Below, in pieces: positions 25,835 to 52,751 of a stretch of 64,000 nucleotides of DNA. Below the pieces are notes generated by a model. It saw only the letters and a list, made by a program, of their open reading frames with translations, was not told where the DNA came from and did no database searches. The translations under genes were made by a program, and so were the position numbers. Numbering within the stretch: the stretch's first letter is position 1; every line of letters starts with the position of its first letter. The DNA comes from Glandiceps talaboti (Eukaryota > Hemichordata > Enteropneusta > Spengelidae): NCBI RefSeq assembly GCF_964340395.1, contig NC_135559.1, positions 1,547,501 through 1,611,500 on the forward strand, read 5' to 3'.

Positions 25835-27000
25835 AGTCACTCAATGACAAAGAATCCTTCAAATGATTCCTACATCCATCCATCCATGTATTGGATTTCT
25901 ACCAAAATCTAATAATTTGAAATTAGTCTTTTTCATATTGACAAGCTGCCTACAACAAAATCCGTCCATAATTTCTGGATGTCTTGCTTACTCTATTGCT
26001 TTTTCCGTGACATCACCAACAATAACATCATTCGCCACTTGAGGGCGCAATACAAATTAAGGATGACTATCTACTTTTATGAATCTCATTAAATATCTAA
26101 AAATAATCGCTCGTACGGTAAAAGAACATTTTTTTAAAACTGTGTTTGTGTGTTTACATGTTTGTGTTACTTTCAATTTATGATTGTACATCTACCAGTA
26201 TGTGGTTGTCTGCAAAATAACAATTTATCCAAAAAGGAGCTACAAGTTATAAACCATTTGATTCATCAAGGGTTCCTGATTTTATCAGTTCCAACAATAA
26301 TTTTAGCCAATGATACACATACAAGGTTTCTCCATCATACTATCAGTGAAGTTATTATTTTTCTAATCGACCATATAGGTGGTCATTTTTTAGTCATTTG
26401 TTTGTTGGGGAGGGGAAAGAATATACAAATCTACGCTTTGAAGGAAATTATATTCTTTTTATACAACTTTTTTTTTCTTATTATTCAATATACGAAAAGT
26501 CATATTTGATGACCATGTCTTTCCATCCGGGGTAAATCTTAAGCCGAGGATATGTTAATGCGGTGATTATGAGACGAAGTTCCACCTTTGATTTAATTTA
26601 CCCCGGGTGATCTCTCCCCTGAGACGTCAAAAGTGCTACTGTGTCTCGTACTATCACTGGACAGACATGGTGGTTAGGTGAGTCACAGGTTGGGTAAAGG
26701 TGGGTAAATTAGACAATATATATATTGTCATCAACAATTCTTCTGACTTATTTATCGTAAAATGTTTGGATACATATATACACACGTTTATACCAGCCAT
26801 TTCAACAATTGAAAGAGAATTAAATGAATATCAACATTTTTGATCAGAACATTTGCGTAACATACAATTTCTCCCATGATGTATCCTTAGATACGCAAAA
26901 AGGGCTTTGCTCTTTCTAGATATTTCCGAACCGGTTTAATTATATACCAGAATTGAAAAAGTGTTCATACTGAAACAGATGTTGTCTTCTCACCGTATGA
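25835..27000. other. no supported gene
   Basis: AT-rich sequence. The ORF at 26150-26509 (119 codons) is hydrophobic but matches no family. A short inverted pair around 26527-26538 and 26590-26608 ('ccggggtaaatc' and its complement) could form a hairpin. Confidence 0.5.
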
Positions 27001-27007
27001 GCTGAGT

Positions 27008-27465
27008 AATACCCTAACCCTAACAGTACAGTACAGTACAGTTCAGTACAATACATTACAGTGTAGTGCAGTACAGTACAGTGACGTACAATGCAGTACA
27101 GTATAGTGCAGAGCAGTACAGTATAGTGCAGTACAGTATATAGTTCAGTGCAGTGTAGTACAGTACAATACAATACATTACAGTGCAGTACAGTACAATA
27201 ACGTACAATGCAGTACAGTACAGTATACTGCAGTGCAGTATAGTTCAGTACAATACATTACAGTGCAGTACAGTACAGTGACGTACAATGCAGTACAGTA
27301 CAGTACAGTATAGTGCAGTACAGTATAGTTCAGTGCAGTGCAGTGCAGTACAGTACAGTACAGTGCAGTACGGTACCGTACAGTACAGTGCAGTAAAGTG
27401 CAGTACAGTACACTACACTACACTACACTACAGTACAGTACAGCGCAGTGCAGTGCAATGCAGTA
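27008..27465. repeat. degenerate CAGTA/CAGTG pentanucleotide array
   Basis: About 450 bp of 5-bp units, mostly CAGTA and CAGTG with many substitutions. It contains at least two longer internal duplications (for example 'gttcagtacaatacattac' at about 27040 and 27244). It is preceded by two telomere-like words 'accctaaccctaac' at about 27010-27023. Confidence 0.92.
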
Positions 27466-28032
27466 ACTAACCGGATACGATTGTGAGCTCGTCACTCATC
27501 GTGAACTGTCCCACACTCCCCCTCGTGAGAATTATTTCAGTCATAATCGTCAAACGTTCTTAGTTTATTATTCATTTTAGTATTGCAGAGGAAAATGTCC
27601 ATACACTTGTTTTTTAAAAAAAAATAGTTATTACCCAGTTACTAGTATTCTCAAGGCCATACTCGTTTAGTTGATTATTTCGCAATCACTCATTCAGGTC
27701 ACCATTTAACTGAGAGAACAGTTTGTGTTTGTTTGTTTGTTTGTTTGTTGGTTGGTTGGTTGGTTGGTTTTTGTTGTATTTTGTTGATTTTGAAATTATT
27801 TTATACATGAAAATACAAAATCTTAGAGTTTTAAATGTATAAATCAGACAAAGCGTAAATATTCTTTGTAGTGACCTGATATTAAGTCACGTGATGGCTT
27901 ATGGTACACAATTATTAATACAGTTAGATACTGGTATCTGATTTCATTTATGATAATTGATAAAGTGTAGACCTTAATTTATTCACTTCTATGTGGGATA
28001 TCGTGAGACACAGAACTCGACAACTGTACAAA

Positions 28033-28081
28033 ATGAGACTTTTTTTCCTGCTCGCCGTCTTGAAACTCGTTGCAAGCCAAG
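28033..28081 (+). CDS. hydrolase gene exon 1: signal peptide
   Basis: Codes for the 16-residue hydrophobic leader and the first base of codon 17. The donor GTATGA begins at 28082 (phase 1). A TATAAA word lies at 27838-27843, about 190 bases upstream; whether it is used is unknown. Confidence 0.75.
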
Positions 28082-30360
28082 GTATGACAGTATTTCTTGA
28101 CATTTCGACTGTGATTGAGGGTTGCCCTCTACCTCCGACTCTCTTATTGTCTTTGTATATTTTATTTAGTATTTTCTTTGTTACAGCTTGTCCTCTCTGT
28201 TCCTGTTACGTTACATGCATATACGCATTTGTTGATATTGATTTAGCAAGACGGCAATTTCTTGGTACATTTTGTCTATATTATAAACATACTTCAACTA
28301 GACGTTGGTGCAATGATTTGAAGGATACATTTGATGTTTGCACTTGATGTCTGCATGTTGGCACGTACGTTTGTAGTTCATTTCAATCACACAAAATATC
28401 ACAAAAAAACTAGCACGTACAATTTCTTGTTGGTCTTTGAGTGGTTGCATCAAACAGAGTCACTGAACTCTAACATGAACCTTGCGATAATATGTAAATG
28501 AGTTGGTCGCACGTTTAGAGTGGCCGGTTTAGAATCTGCATTCTAAACAATGCAGTGCCCCTAATGGAGTGTCGAAGACAGGGACCAATAAATGTGGCTG
28601 ATTTTTTGTATATTAAGAGTTGTATGACGTGAAGGGTAACCAACCCTGTCAATCATAACCTGGATTTGATTTCGCAAAACTTGGGCAAACATTGTATTTT
28701 TATCTTATGTATGCCAAAGAGATGTTGACATGCCTAACATATAGCCTTCACACAACCACTGAGCTGCCGACACTACGGGTCCTGTGATGTCATTAATATG
28801 TTCACTATTTACCATGACAACGTTGTTACTCAATGCGAGAGTTTCTACTTTGTATTACGTCACGTAATCAGGACTTGTGTTTGTTTACAGCATATAATGA
28901 AGAACCGTGTCTGAGCTATGACCATCAAACTCATGGTCAGCGAGGAATCTGTGCCCACCAGGATTGTTGTCCATATGCCAATTACATCTCTGGATTATGT
29001 CCAACCCAGCCCTCCTATGTTAGATGTTGCTTTAGTACGCCAACTTGTCGTGAGTATAATATGCGTGGGAACATTACAGTTTACAAAGAAAATTATTATT
29101 TTGAAATGTGATCAAAGATGACGCTTTCATTTTTTCTCGGCCTGACTTTAAAATTAAATGGTGACCGTAATTGTTGATAATACTTATAATGACAAGAGGA
29201 CAATATAACGATCCCTAATTTGACATCAGAGACGTACACGTATCTGGTAGAAACATGTACTATGTCTGAGCATAGAGCCTCGGGTCTATGGTCTTAGCAT
29301 AATTGATAGAGATTCCACCAACACAACTGAGTAATATCTTCGGGGTGTATTTTCCCCCATGAACTTGGCATTTATTCAACTAGATGACAAATCAAATGAA
29401 TCAAAAACAATTGACGCTATTAAACTTCAAAGTATTCAGGAACGTCAACCCTTCCCCGGTTCTTTTCCAGTGGACCGTGACCACAAGGCGGTATGGATCA
29501 GTGTATACAGAGACAACACATCACCCGAAGACACAGCAACATCATTCGCTGAATTGGCCGCCACTGGTGTTACTCGAATTTATACCAGTGTATGGCATAA
29601 TGGCCTGGTATATTTCAATTCGCCAACAATGACTAATCTGATTGGTGGGGAAGGCTTCGCTAGAGATTCTTTGAAGTGGGCTGTGGATGAAGCTAACAAA
29701 CACGGAATGGAAATATATGCCTGGTTCGAGTATGGCCTCATGGCGTCATACGGTGGTCCAAACGCGAATGCCTTTTCCCGATATGCAAATGATCATGGGT
29801 GGGTCAGGGGAGAAGCAAGGGGCTGGACATGGCTCATCGCAAGTCATACTGATGTCCTTAATTTTATTTCTGGCATTATGCAAGACGCCATTGACCAATA
29901 CCCTGGACTGACTGGTGTCCAGTTAGATGACCACTTCGCCCAACCAAGTGAGTTCGGTTACCTTCGCGGAACCATGAAGATCGCCGCCGAGACTGTACTT
30001 AGGGATGTCACACAGGGACTCGTATCTTTATCCCCGTCTCCAATCGACTTTTCCAGGGACAGTAATAACGTGGACTGGGAGGATTGGTATAAGAGCGATA
30101 TTGGATTCTTCGAATACGTTCCACAACTATATTACAATAACTATAACAGTTTCAGTAGTGAATTGACCAAGACTATCAGTTTAGTTGGGAAAGATTGGCT
30201 TCTGACCGGAATACGAGTGAATGGTAGCGGAAGTCCTACGCCGTGGGCAGAGGTTGAGAAGATGATGGACCGCTGCGCTAATGAAAAGATTGCCTACAGC
30301 CTGTGGTATTCAGAAGGTGTACTCGATACCTATCCTAATCAGTTCAAAAACTATTGGTGA
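28033..30360 (+). CDS. secreted Cys-rich + GHL10/DUF187-type glycoside hydrolase-like protein (3 exons)
   Basis: Exons: 28033-28081, 28891-29049, 29384-30360, joined in frame to give 394 residues. Donors are gtatga and gtgagt; acceptors end tttacag and caactag; both introns are phase 1. Residues 1-16 (MRLFFLLAVLKLVASQ) are a signal peptide, so the product is secreted. Residues 17-69 form a Cys-rich module with eight cysteines (23, 37, 42, 43, 53, 62, 63, 69). From about residue 104 the protein is a TIM-barrel-type GHL10 ('family 10 glycosylhydrolase', DUF187-like) domain, with AWFEYG (182-187), GVQLDDHF (LDD 250-252), PSEFGY, SLSPSP and VPQLYYN (315-321). These proteins are inferred to act on polysaccharides or peptidoglycan-type glycans; the substrate is unknown. 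The closest sequences I recall are bacterial, especially cyanobacterial. An in-frame Met 14 codons upstream (27991) is possible but would bury the signal peptide. Confidence 0.85.
28243..28483. mobile_element. foldback/MITE family A, copy 2 (in intron 1)
   Basis: Words 'agcaagacggcaatttcttg' and 'acattttgtcta' at the left and an inverted 'acaaaatatcacaaaaaa' at the right, then 'tggttgcatcaaacagag' and 'ctctaacatgaac'. The same words occur in the copies at 18.2, 30.5 and 36.7 kb. It lies wholly within intron 1 of the hydrolase gene. Confidence 0.55.
28891..29049 (+). CDS. hydrolase gene exon 2: Cys-rich module
   Basis: A symmetric 1-1 exon of 159 bases, one whole module. The Cys spacing (C-x13-C-x4-CC-x9-C-x8-CC-x5-C), with 'GICAHQDCC', 'SGLCP' and 'VRCC', resembles a small module I recall at the N-terminus of secreted invertebrate and fungal lysozymes and peptidases. 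Strong splice sites flank it: tttacag before and gtgagt after. Confidence 0.75.
29384..30360 (+). CDS. hydrolase gene exon 3: GHL10-type catalytic domain
   Basis: One 977-base exon holds the whole hydrolase domain with no intron, ending in TGA after 'FKNYW'. The acceptor caactag ends at 29383 and restores the split codon from exon 2 as His70. An intronless catalytic domain fits a bacterial origin followed by capture of 5' exons. There is a short Ser/Lys/Gln-rich linker before the domain. Confidence 0.85.
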
Positions 30361-30411
30361 AATAGCGAGAAAAAGAATGACAATTGAACACATGTAAGAA
30401 ATTGAGGAACA

Positions 30412-30417
30412 AATAAA
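30412..30417 (+). terminator. polyadenylation signal AATAAA of the hydrolase gene
   Basis: Canonical AATAAA 52 bases after the stop codon, followed by a T-rich stretch. Confidence 0.7.
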
Positions 30418-30516
30418 ACAGTTTTGGATAATTTGACAATGGTGCTAGTCATACTTGTGTTGTTTTGTTGCAGAACTCTTTTCCCCTTGCTAGATGTCTT
30501 CTTCGTATAGCCTAGT

Positions 30517-30807
30517 TCATGTTGGTGTTTACTGGTTCGATTAAATTAACCAAGCAGAAACCGTATCAGTGTAACATCGCAAGATTGAATGAATACAATT
30601 TCTTGTGATATTTTGTCTGAATGAAATTAACTAACTTGCCACCATGCAGACATCAAATGCAAGAAACCAAAACATATCGCTCACATATTTAGACAACAGT
30701 TAGCAAGATATTGCGATCTCACAATACTGAATTGTAGAATACAAGTTTCTTACTGATTTCTGTGTGGTTGTATCAAACAGATCCTACGAACACTAACATG
30801 AAATGTG
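30517..30807. mobile_element. foldback/MITE family A, copy 3 (fullest copy)
   Basis: About 290 bp. The outer ends are inverted: 'gttcatgttggtgttt' at the left, 'gaacactaacatgaa' at the right. Nested inside are 'cgcaagattgaatgaatac' and its inverted partner near 30705-30725. It lies just past the hydrolase polyadenylation signal. No ORF. Confidence 0.6.
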
Positions 30808-30979
30808 CTGTAGCATACGTAATAATCTTGTTACCTTGATATGTCATCAAACTCCAAACTTAGATTCTCACTTGCGGTTATGATCATTTTGATTGTTACA
30901 AGAATCTCTAGGGTAATTTATTTCGTTTCTCAACCAAACGATAAAGTGGCAGGCCTGGTGGAAAGTAATTACAGAGCAA

Positions 30980-30996
30980 TAAGCGCGCGCGCGCGC

Positions 30997-31049
<53 letters not shown>

Positions 31050-31058
31050 TGCGTGCGT

Positions 31059-31093
<35 letters not shown>
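30980..31093. repeat. GC / GT / GTGC microsatellite
   Basis: (GC)n leads into a long (GT)n with a GTGC block in the middle. ORFs on both strands here are artefacts. Confidence 0.95.
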
Positions 31094-31499
31094 AGTTGTA
31101 TACAACACAAATGTGAACAATAGCAGTGCCAGGCAGATTAACAAGAAAGTCCAGTTGCAGGCTGACACCTTCCACTTACAGTGTCCTACATTAGATGTAA
31201 CTGTATCGCTGTATCGCAGAGAACAAACAGACACTAAACATACATCCATTATAGTTTTATCAGTCAACGTTGTTCTATTTGTCACCAGAATGACGTACGA
31301 GACCGATATGAAGATTAGGACAATCGATATTTATGTTTACGAAAAGTCGTCAGCTGCTCACTCTCACAGTAATTATCAAGTTATCATTGGACAATCCAAT
31401 CATTGATATACATGCATATAAAAAGTATACACACGTACGTGCATACACGCACGCACGCACTTAAAACAATTATACAGTTTTAACATTCAATTAAATCTT

Positions 31500-48621
<17,122 letters not shown>

Positions 48622-49223
48622 ATTGTCCACTGGTATTAAATCTCACACTGATTTGCCACCGTTACCAATGATAATGAGATCAAGAGAGGTTGGTTACAAA
48701 CCCGTCACAAGTTATCACACACTAATTTTCACACACTTGAAGTGTTAACGCATGCGTAAGTCATATAGTTGTCATTGGTATGCAAACTTGACCCCTTTTG
48801 TTCCCTCTCAGCCGTTCACTGTCAACTCAATGCTCATACGCCATCATCGTATTGGCCATTATTTATCTTATATTTCAGAAATCGTAAAGGTTTTTATCAT
48901 AAAACTGTGTCCACATCAAAAAAAGCATCTGTTATTATTTTGAGAGATTTTACAATAAATATGTCTTCTCTATTTCAAATAAATCAAGTTAACACTTTAA
49001 TAGTAACAATTCTGAAAGTTATCAGACTTGTAAAGAAGTTACCACGTAATGTTACCAATTTTAAAATTGGATTATACAGGTACTGTTATTGCTTTTCTCG
49101 ATTAAAACGTGATAATAACATTTGAGCGATCACGACACAACTTCTGGGTCGTTCGATCATGCGCCATCAACAGTACCTGATAATTATCCTTCGTCTTTAT
49201 CATGTCCAGCGTGCAAGGCACTT

Positions 49224-49287
49224 GTCTCGGTTACTCAGACTCTCACCGCCTGGGGGCTCTGCCTACGAGACCTCCCCAAACCGAGAC
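49224..49287. other. GC-rich hairpin-capable block
   Basis: A perfect 9-bp stem, gtctcggtt (49224-49232) and aaccgagac (49279-49287), encloses a 46-base GC-rich loop in an AT-rich neighbourhood about 600 bases upstream of the ABC start codon. It does not fold into a tRNA shape that I can recognise. Function unknown. Confidence 0.4.
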
Positions 49288-50345
49288 TAAAGCAAGGCCA
49301 AGGGAAAGCTCAATGAATACGAATATGGGCTAAATAACTACATCTGTAGTGTTTGGCATGGTTCAAGCCAATCATGGGAGATATATAATATAGTCGTTCA
49401 GTCGAGACGGCATTTTGACGGCCTATCTACCCTTTTGAAAAGGTGACCTGCTTGCGAACACCACAGCATGCCATTATGTCATACTGTTCACTCTACCCTA
49501 TTTTAATACTATTATTTACAATACCAAATACATGTTGACAGTAAAGACATGAAATTATTTCTACAAATAACTCAAGATCCTTCTACTGTCGTTCCAAGCA
49601 AGACTTCTGAACCACCCCTAATATTCATGAACATCATGCTTCAATGAAGCTCGAACATCACAAGGACATGTGTCCATTGGATTTGTTTTTATGTATATGC
49701 CGGTGTTCATTTATCAACTCAAACCAGTTCATTCCAATGATCAAATTAACTTGGCAGCATACTGTAATCTCCTACACCTTAACAGTTCTTCCTAGATCCT
49801 AGCCACTCATAAAAAAACACAACACATCCAGTATTATTAAAGTAAAGTTTATTATTTGAATAAAGTGTCACAGTTCTGATGGTTTAGTTACGCAAGGGAA
49901 ATATCAAAGAACCAAAAATTGTCATTAATTTTGCGAGTACAATCCGTTTTCAAAAAGGTACCATGGGATTAATATCGCTGGCCTGTCAGAAACAAGGACT
50001 GTCACTAAAAATAAGTATGGGACAAGGTTTCGTAGTCGGTAGTACTCAGTATTAGTTTAGGTCTTGAATAAAACTTTTTCAAGGTTTCAGAGTTTCTGAC
50101 TGGCGTGGGTTAGGTGTCAATTAAGTGGTCAAAAGACTTTACTCAATTTAGTATTTTGGCCACTAAGCCATTCTAACTCTGGTACCCATCAGTGTACTAT
50201 GGAATCGTTGATTAGGAGTATATAAAGTATGTGGTGTCTGACAACAAGAAAGAAAATGCCAAATTTACATTTTCTGTATGTATCAAAGATGGTTTGGTAG
50301 GTAAAGTTGTTTTTATTGTGATTGGTCACAGCTTACTTCCCATTT

Positions 50346-50713
50346 TGTGTTCAAATTTGAGAGATACTGACCAAATATGTGTCCAATTTGAGACTGATAC
50401 TGACCAAATATAACACTTTGTGTTCAAATTTGAGACAGATACTGACCAAATATAACACTTTGTGTTCAAATTTGAGACAGATACTGACCAAATATAACAC
50501 TTTGTGTTCAAATTTGAGACAGATACTGACCAAATATAACACTTTGTGTTCAAATTTGAGACAGATACTGACCAAATATAACACTTTGTGTTCAAATTTG
50601 AGAGACAGATACTGACCAAATATAACACTTTGTGTTCAAATTTGAGAGACAGATACTGACCAAATATAACACTTTGTGTTCAAATTTGAGAGACAGATAC
50701 TGACCAAATATAA
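50346..50713. repeat. 42-44 bp minisatellite, about 9 copies
   Basis: Unit contains 'gagacagatactgacc' and 'aaatataacactttgtg'. The first copies are 42 bp and the last three 44 bp, through a GAGAC to GAGAGAC change. The 42-bp period keeps frames open on both strands. No coding evidence. Confidence 0.92.
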
Positions 50714-52751
50714 TAAAGTCAGGAAAAAGAAAAGAATGTTGAAGTTGAAAGTCAAGTTAGAAAGTGACATTAGATATTAACCCCTTCAATACTGAAAACA
50801 TTCCCGCCAAAATTGTGTGGACAAAATTCTTGTTTTATGTAAGTTTTTGGCATATATCAACTTCATTTTAGACTGGAATTAAGGAAATGTTAGTTCCTAA
50901 TAAAGTAATATTATTGTAATATGAAAATATTCATATAAATTGGGTCCCCATATTATTTAAAAATCGTCTCTAGTCATGAAAGGGTTAACATAACCATACA
51001 CACACAAACAGATTGTGTACATTGGAAGTGAAATACAGATTCCAACTTTATTCATGTCGCACGTCATGTCACGTTCAGTAATTCATTAGACATGTCCGAG
51101 AGTGTTGCGTTTGTTTGATATACTACAATCCCATACTATAAACATCTAAATTTTACATGTTATCAGACATTGGCATGTTTTGCAATTTTTCAAATTGATT
51201 GAGTATAAAAAAAGTCATGAAAATACCTAAACACCTCTCAATAGCACACAAAAAGTTGGCATTGTTTAAACAATATAATACTGTACACATACAAAACAGA
51301 AAAAACTTACAACTGGAAGTTTATATAAATATGTCCATTATATTAATATTAGTCTTGTACAGTTTTGTCAGCAAAATGTAGAAAATCAGCACCAATGGCA
51401 TTGTACTACAACTGGATAGGGTTTTAAAAAACAACAACCCAAAATGTATTTATCCACATGCTGATTCATGCTTTAAATAGGTGGTCATTTGCCAGTGTTT
51501 ATCCAATTATCCAGCCCTGTTGTTAATTTTACCATATACATCACCTTTTGGCTGTTGCCGTGGGACATCTGCATACATTCTTAAAAAAATATTTACCCAC
51601 TTGCCGCAAAAAATTTTTTAGCAAAATATTCTGGTATTCGGTTGTTGCTAAGGGCATGGTCATGGTTGCTCAGGCCAATTGTGTCAAAATGTTTTGAACA
51701 TCTGCAGAATAACACTTTTAAGTTTTAGATGTCCTCACCAAATACCAAGGCAATTGGTCTGACAGTTTTTGACTTTAAGTCATTCACACAAGCGCACACA
51801 GACATTTTGTGATGGCTATTGCCCTACTGAACTCCATCAGTGTTCAGTTATGCTAAAAAAACTAAGGTTACATCAGAAAATATATTTATCTATAATCTAT
51901 ACTGATCACCACTGAGAATACATACATTATTTTCACTGCTGTCGACCAGCCTTGGCACCTTATTTACAGGGTTGCATTTCAGTTGAAGATGACAAACCTT
52001 GTTAGAGTAAAAACTACAACTCTGACATCTCTGTCATAATACTTTTGCTGGGGCATACTATTGCTGTAGTCTGTATGATAAGACATTCATGCCATGCTAT
52101 CAGCTATAAACACTGACAGGGCTGAATACCACAACGTATCATTGTATAATGTTGCTTTATATACTGATTGCCAAAGTAGTGTGGTTAGACAGCATGAAAG
52201 TTTGCTGTATACAAAGTGATGACCAATGTCACCTAGGTTGTGATATACCATGAGACCACTCCGAGGTAGTAAAGGCAAGCATCATATGGTGGGATTGACA
52301 ATGAACCACGGCTCCAATACAACTACTTACACTTCGAATTCAGTGTTTTTTAAGTTGGTAAGAGGGTTTAACATTCCCAGGTATTATACAAGGGATTCTC
52401 ATCAAATCTAAGGTGTAGGAATCTGGAAGTTTAACACTTCCCCTGTTTTGGGGTCATGTATCTTGGCAAGAACACTGACTTTTTACAATAAAGTATGTTG
52501 TGGATAGCCGAGAACTGATCATACCAAGGTTACTGGAAATGGTGGAACTTGTTTACAACATATCAGTGTTGTACTGTTCAAAACACCTGCTTGGATTATA
52601 CCAATATTGCACAAATATTAGTTCTCTTTGGTTCATTAGTCTATGTCTGGTATTTCACAACCTATCTAAGTGTAAAACTAATCTAAATTTGTCATATAGA
52701 TCCTACATCAGCTGCTTTTATAGTACAAGGCAGTCAGCGGTAGAAACCATT

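Larger units (their letters stand above)
48622..52751. other. intergenic region between the ABC transporter start and the carrier stop
   Basis: It should hold the ABC promoter and 5' UTR (just above 48621, minus strand) and the carrier 3' UTR (just below 52752, minus strand). Nothing decisive is seen for either. An AATAAA reads on the minus strand near 51047 (tttatt on +), but this is 1.7 kb from the carrier stop. The 50.35 kb minisatellite and the hairpin at 49224-49287 are listed separately. Confidence 0.5.

Noticed and set aside
25461-25912. Cys/Val/Leu-rich ORFs of up to 128 codons
   Set aside because: They translate the GTGTT pentanucleotide array.
26150-26509. 119-codon hydrophobic ORF that looks membrane-like
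   Set aside because: Hydrophobicity follows from T-rich sequence; no family features.
28821-28860. Extending hydrolase exon 2 upstream as an alternative first exon (Met at 28833)
   Set aside because: It would lack a signal peptide, while the acceptor tttacag at 28890 and exon 1 give an exact in-frame join.
50346-50713. Possible CRISPR-like array (also 19545-20440)
   Set aside because: Units are contiguous and nearly identical with no unique spacers, and the host is an animal; these are minisatellites.
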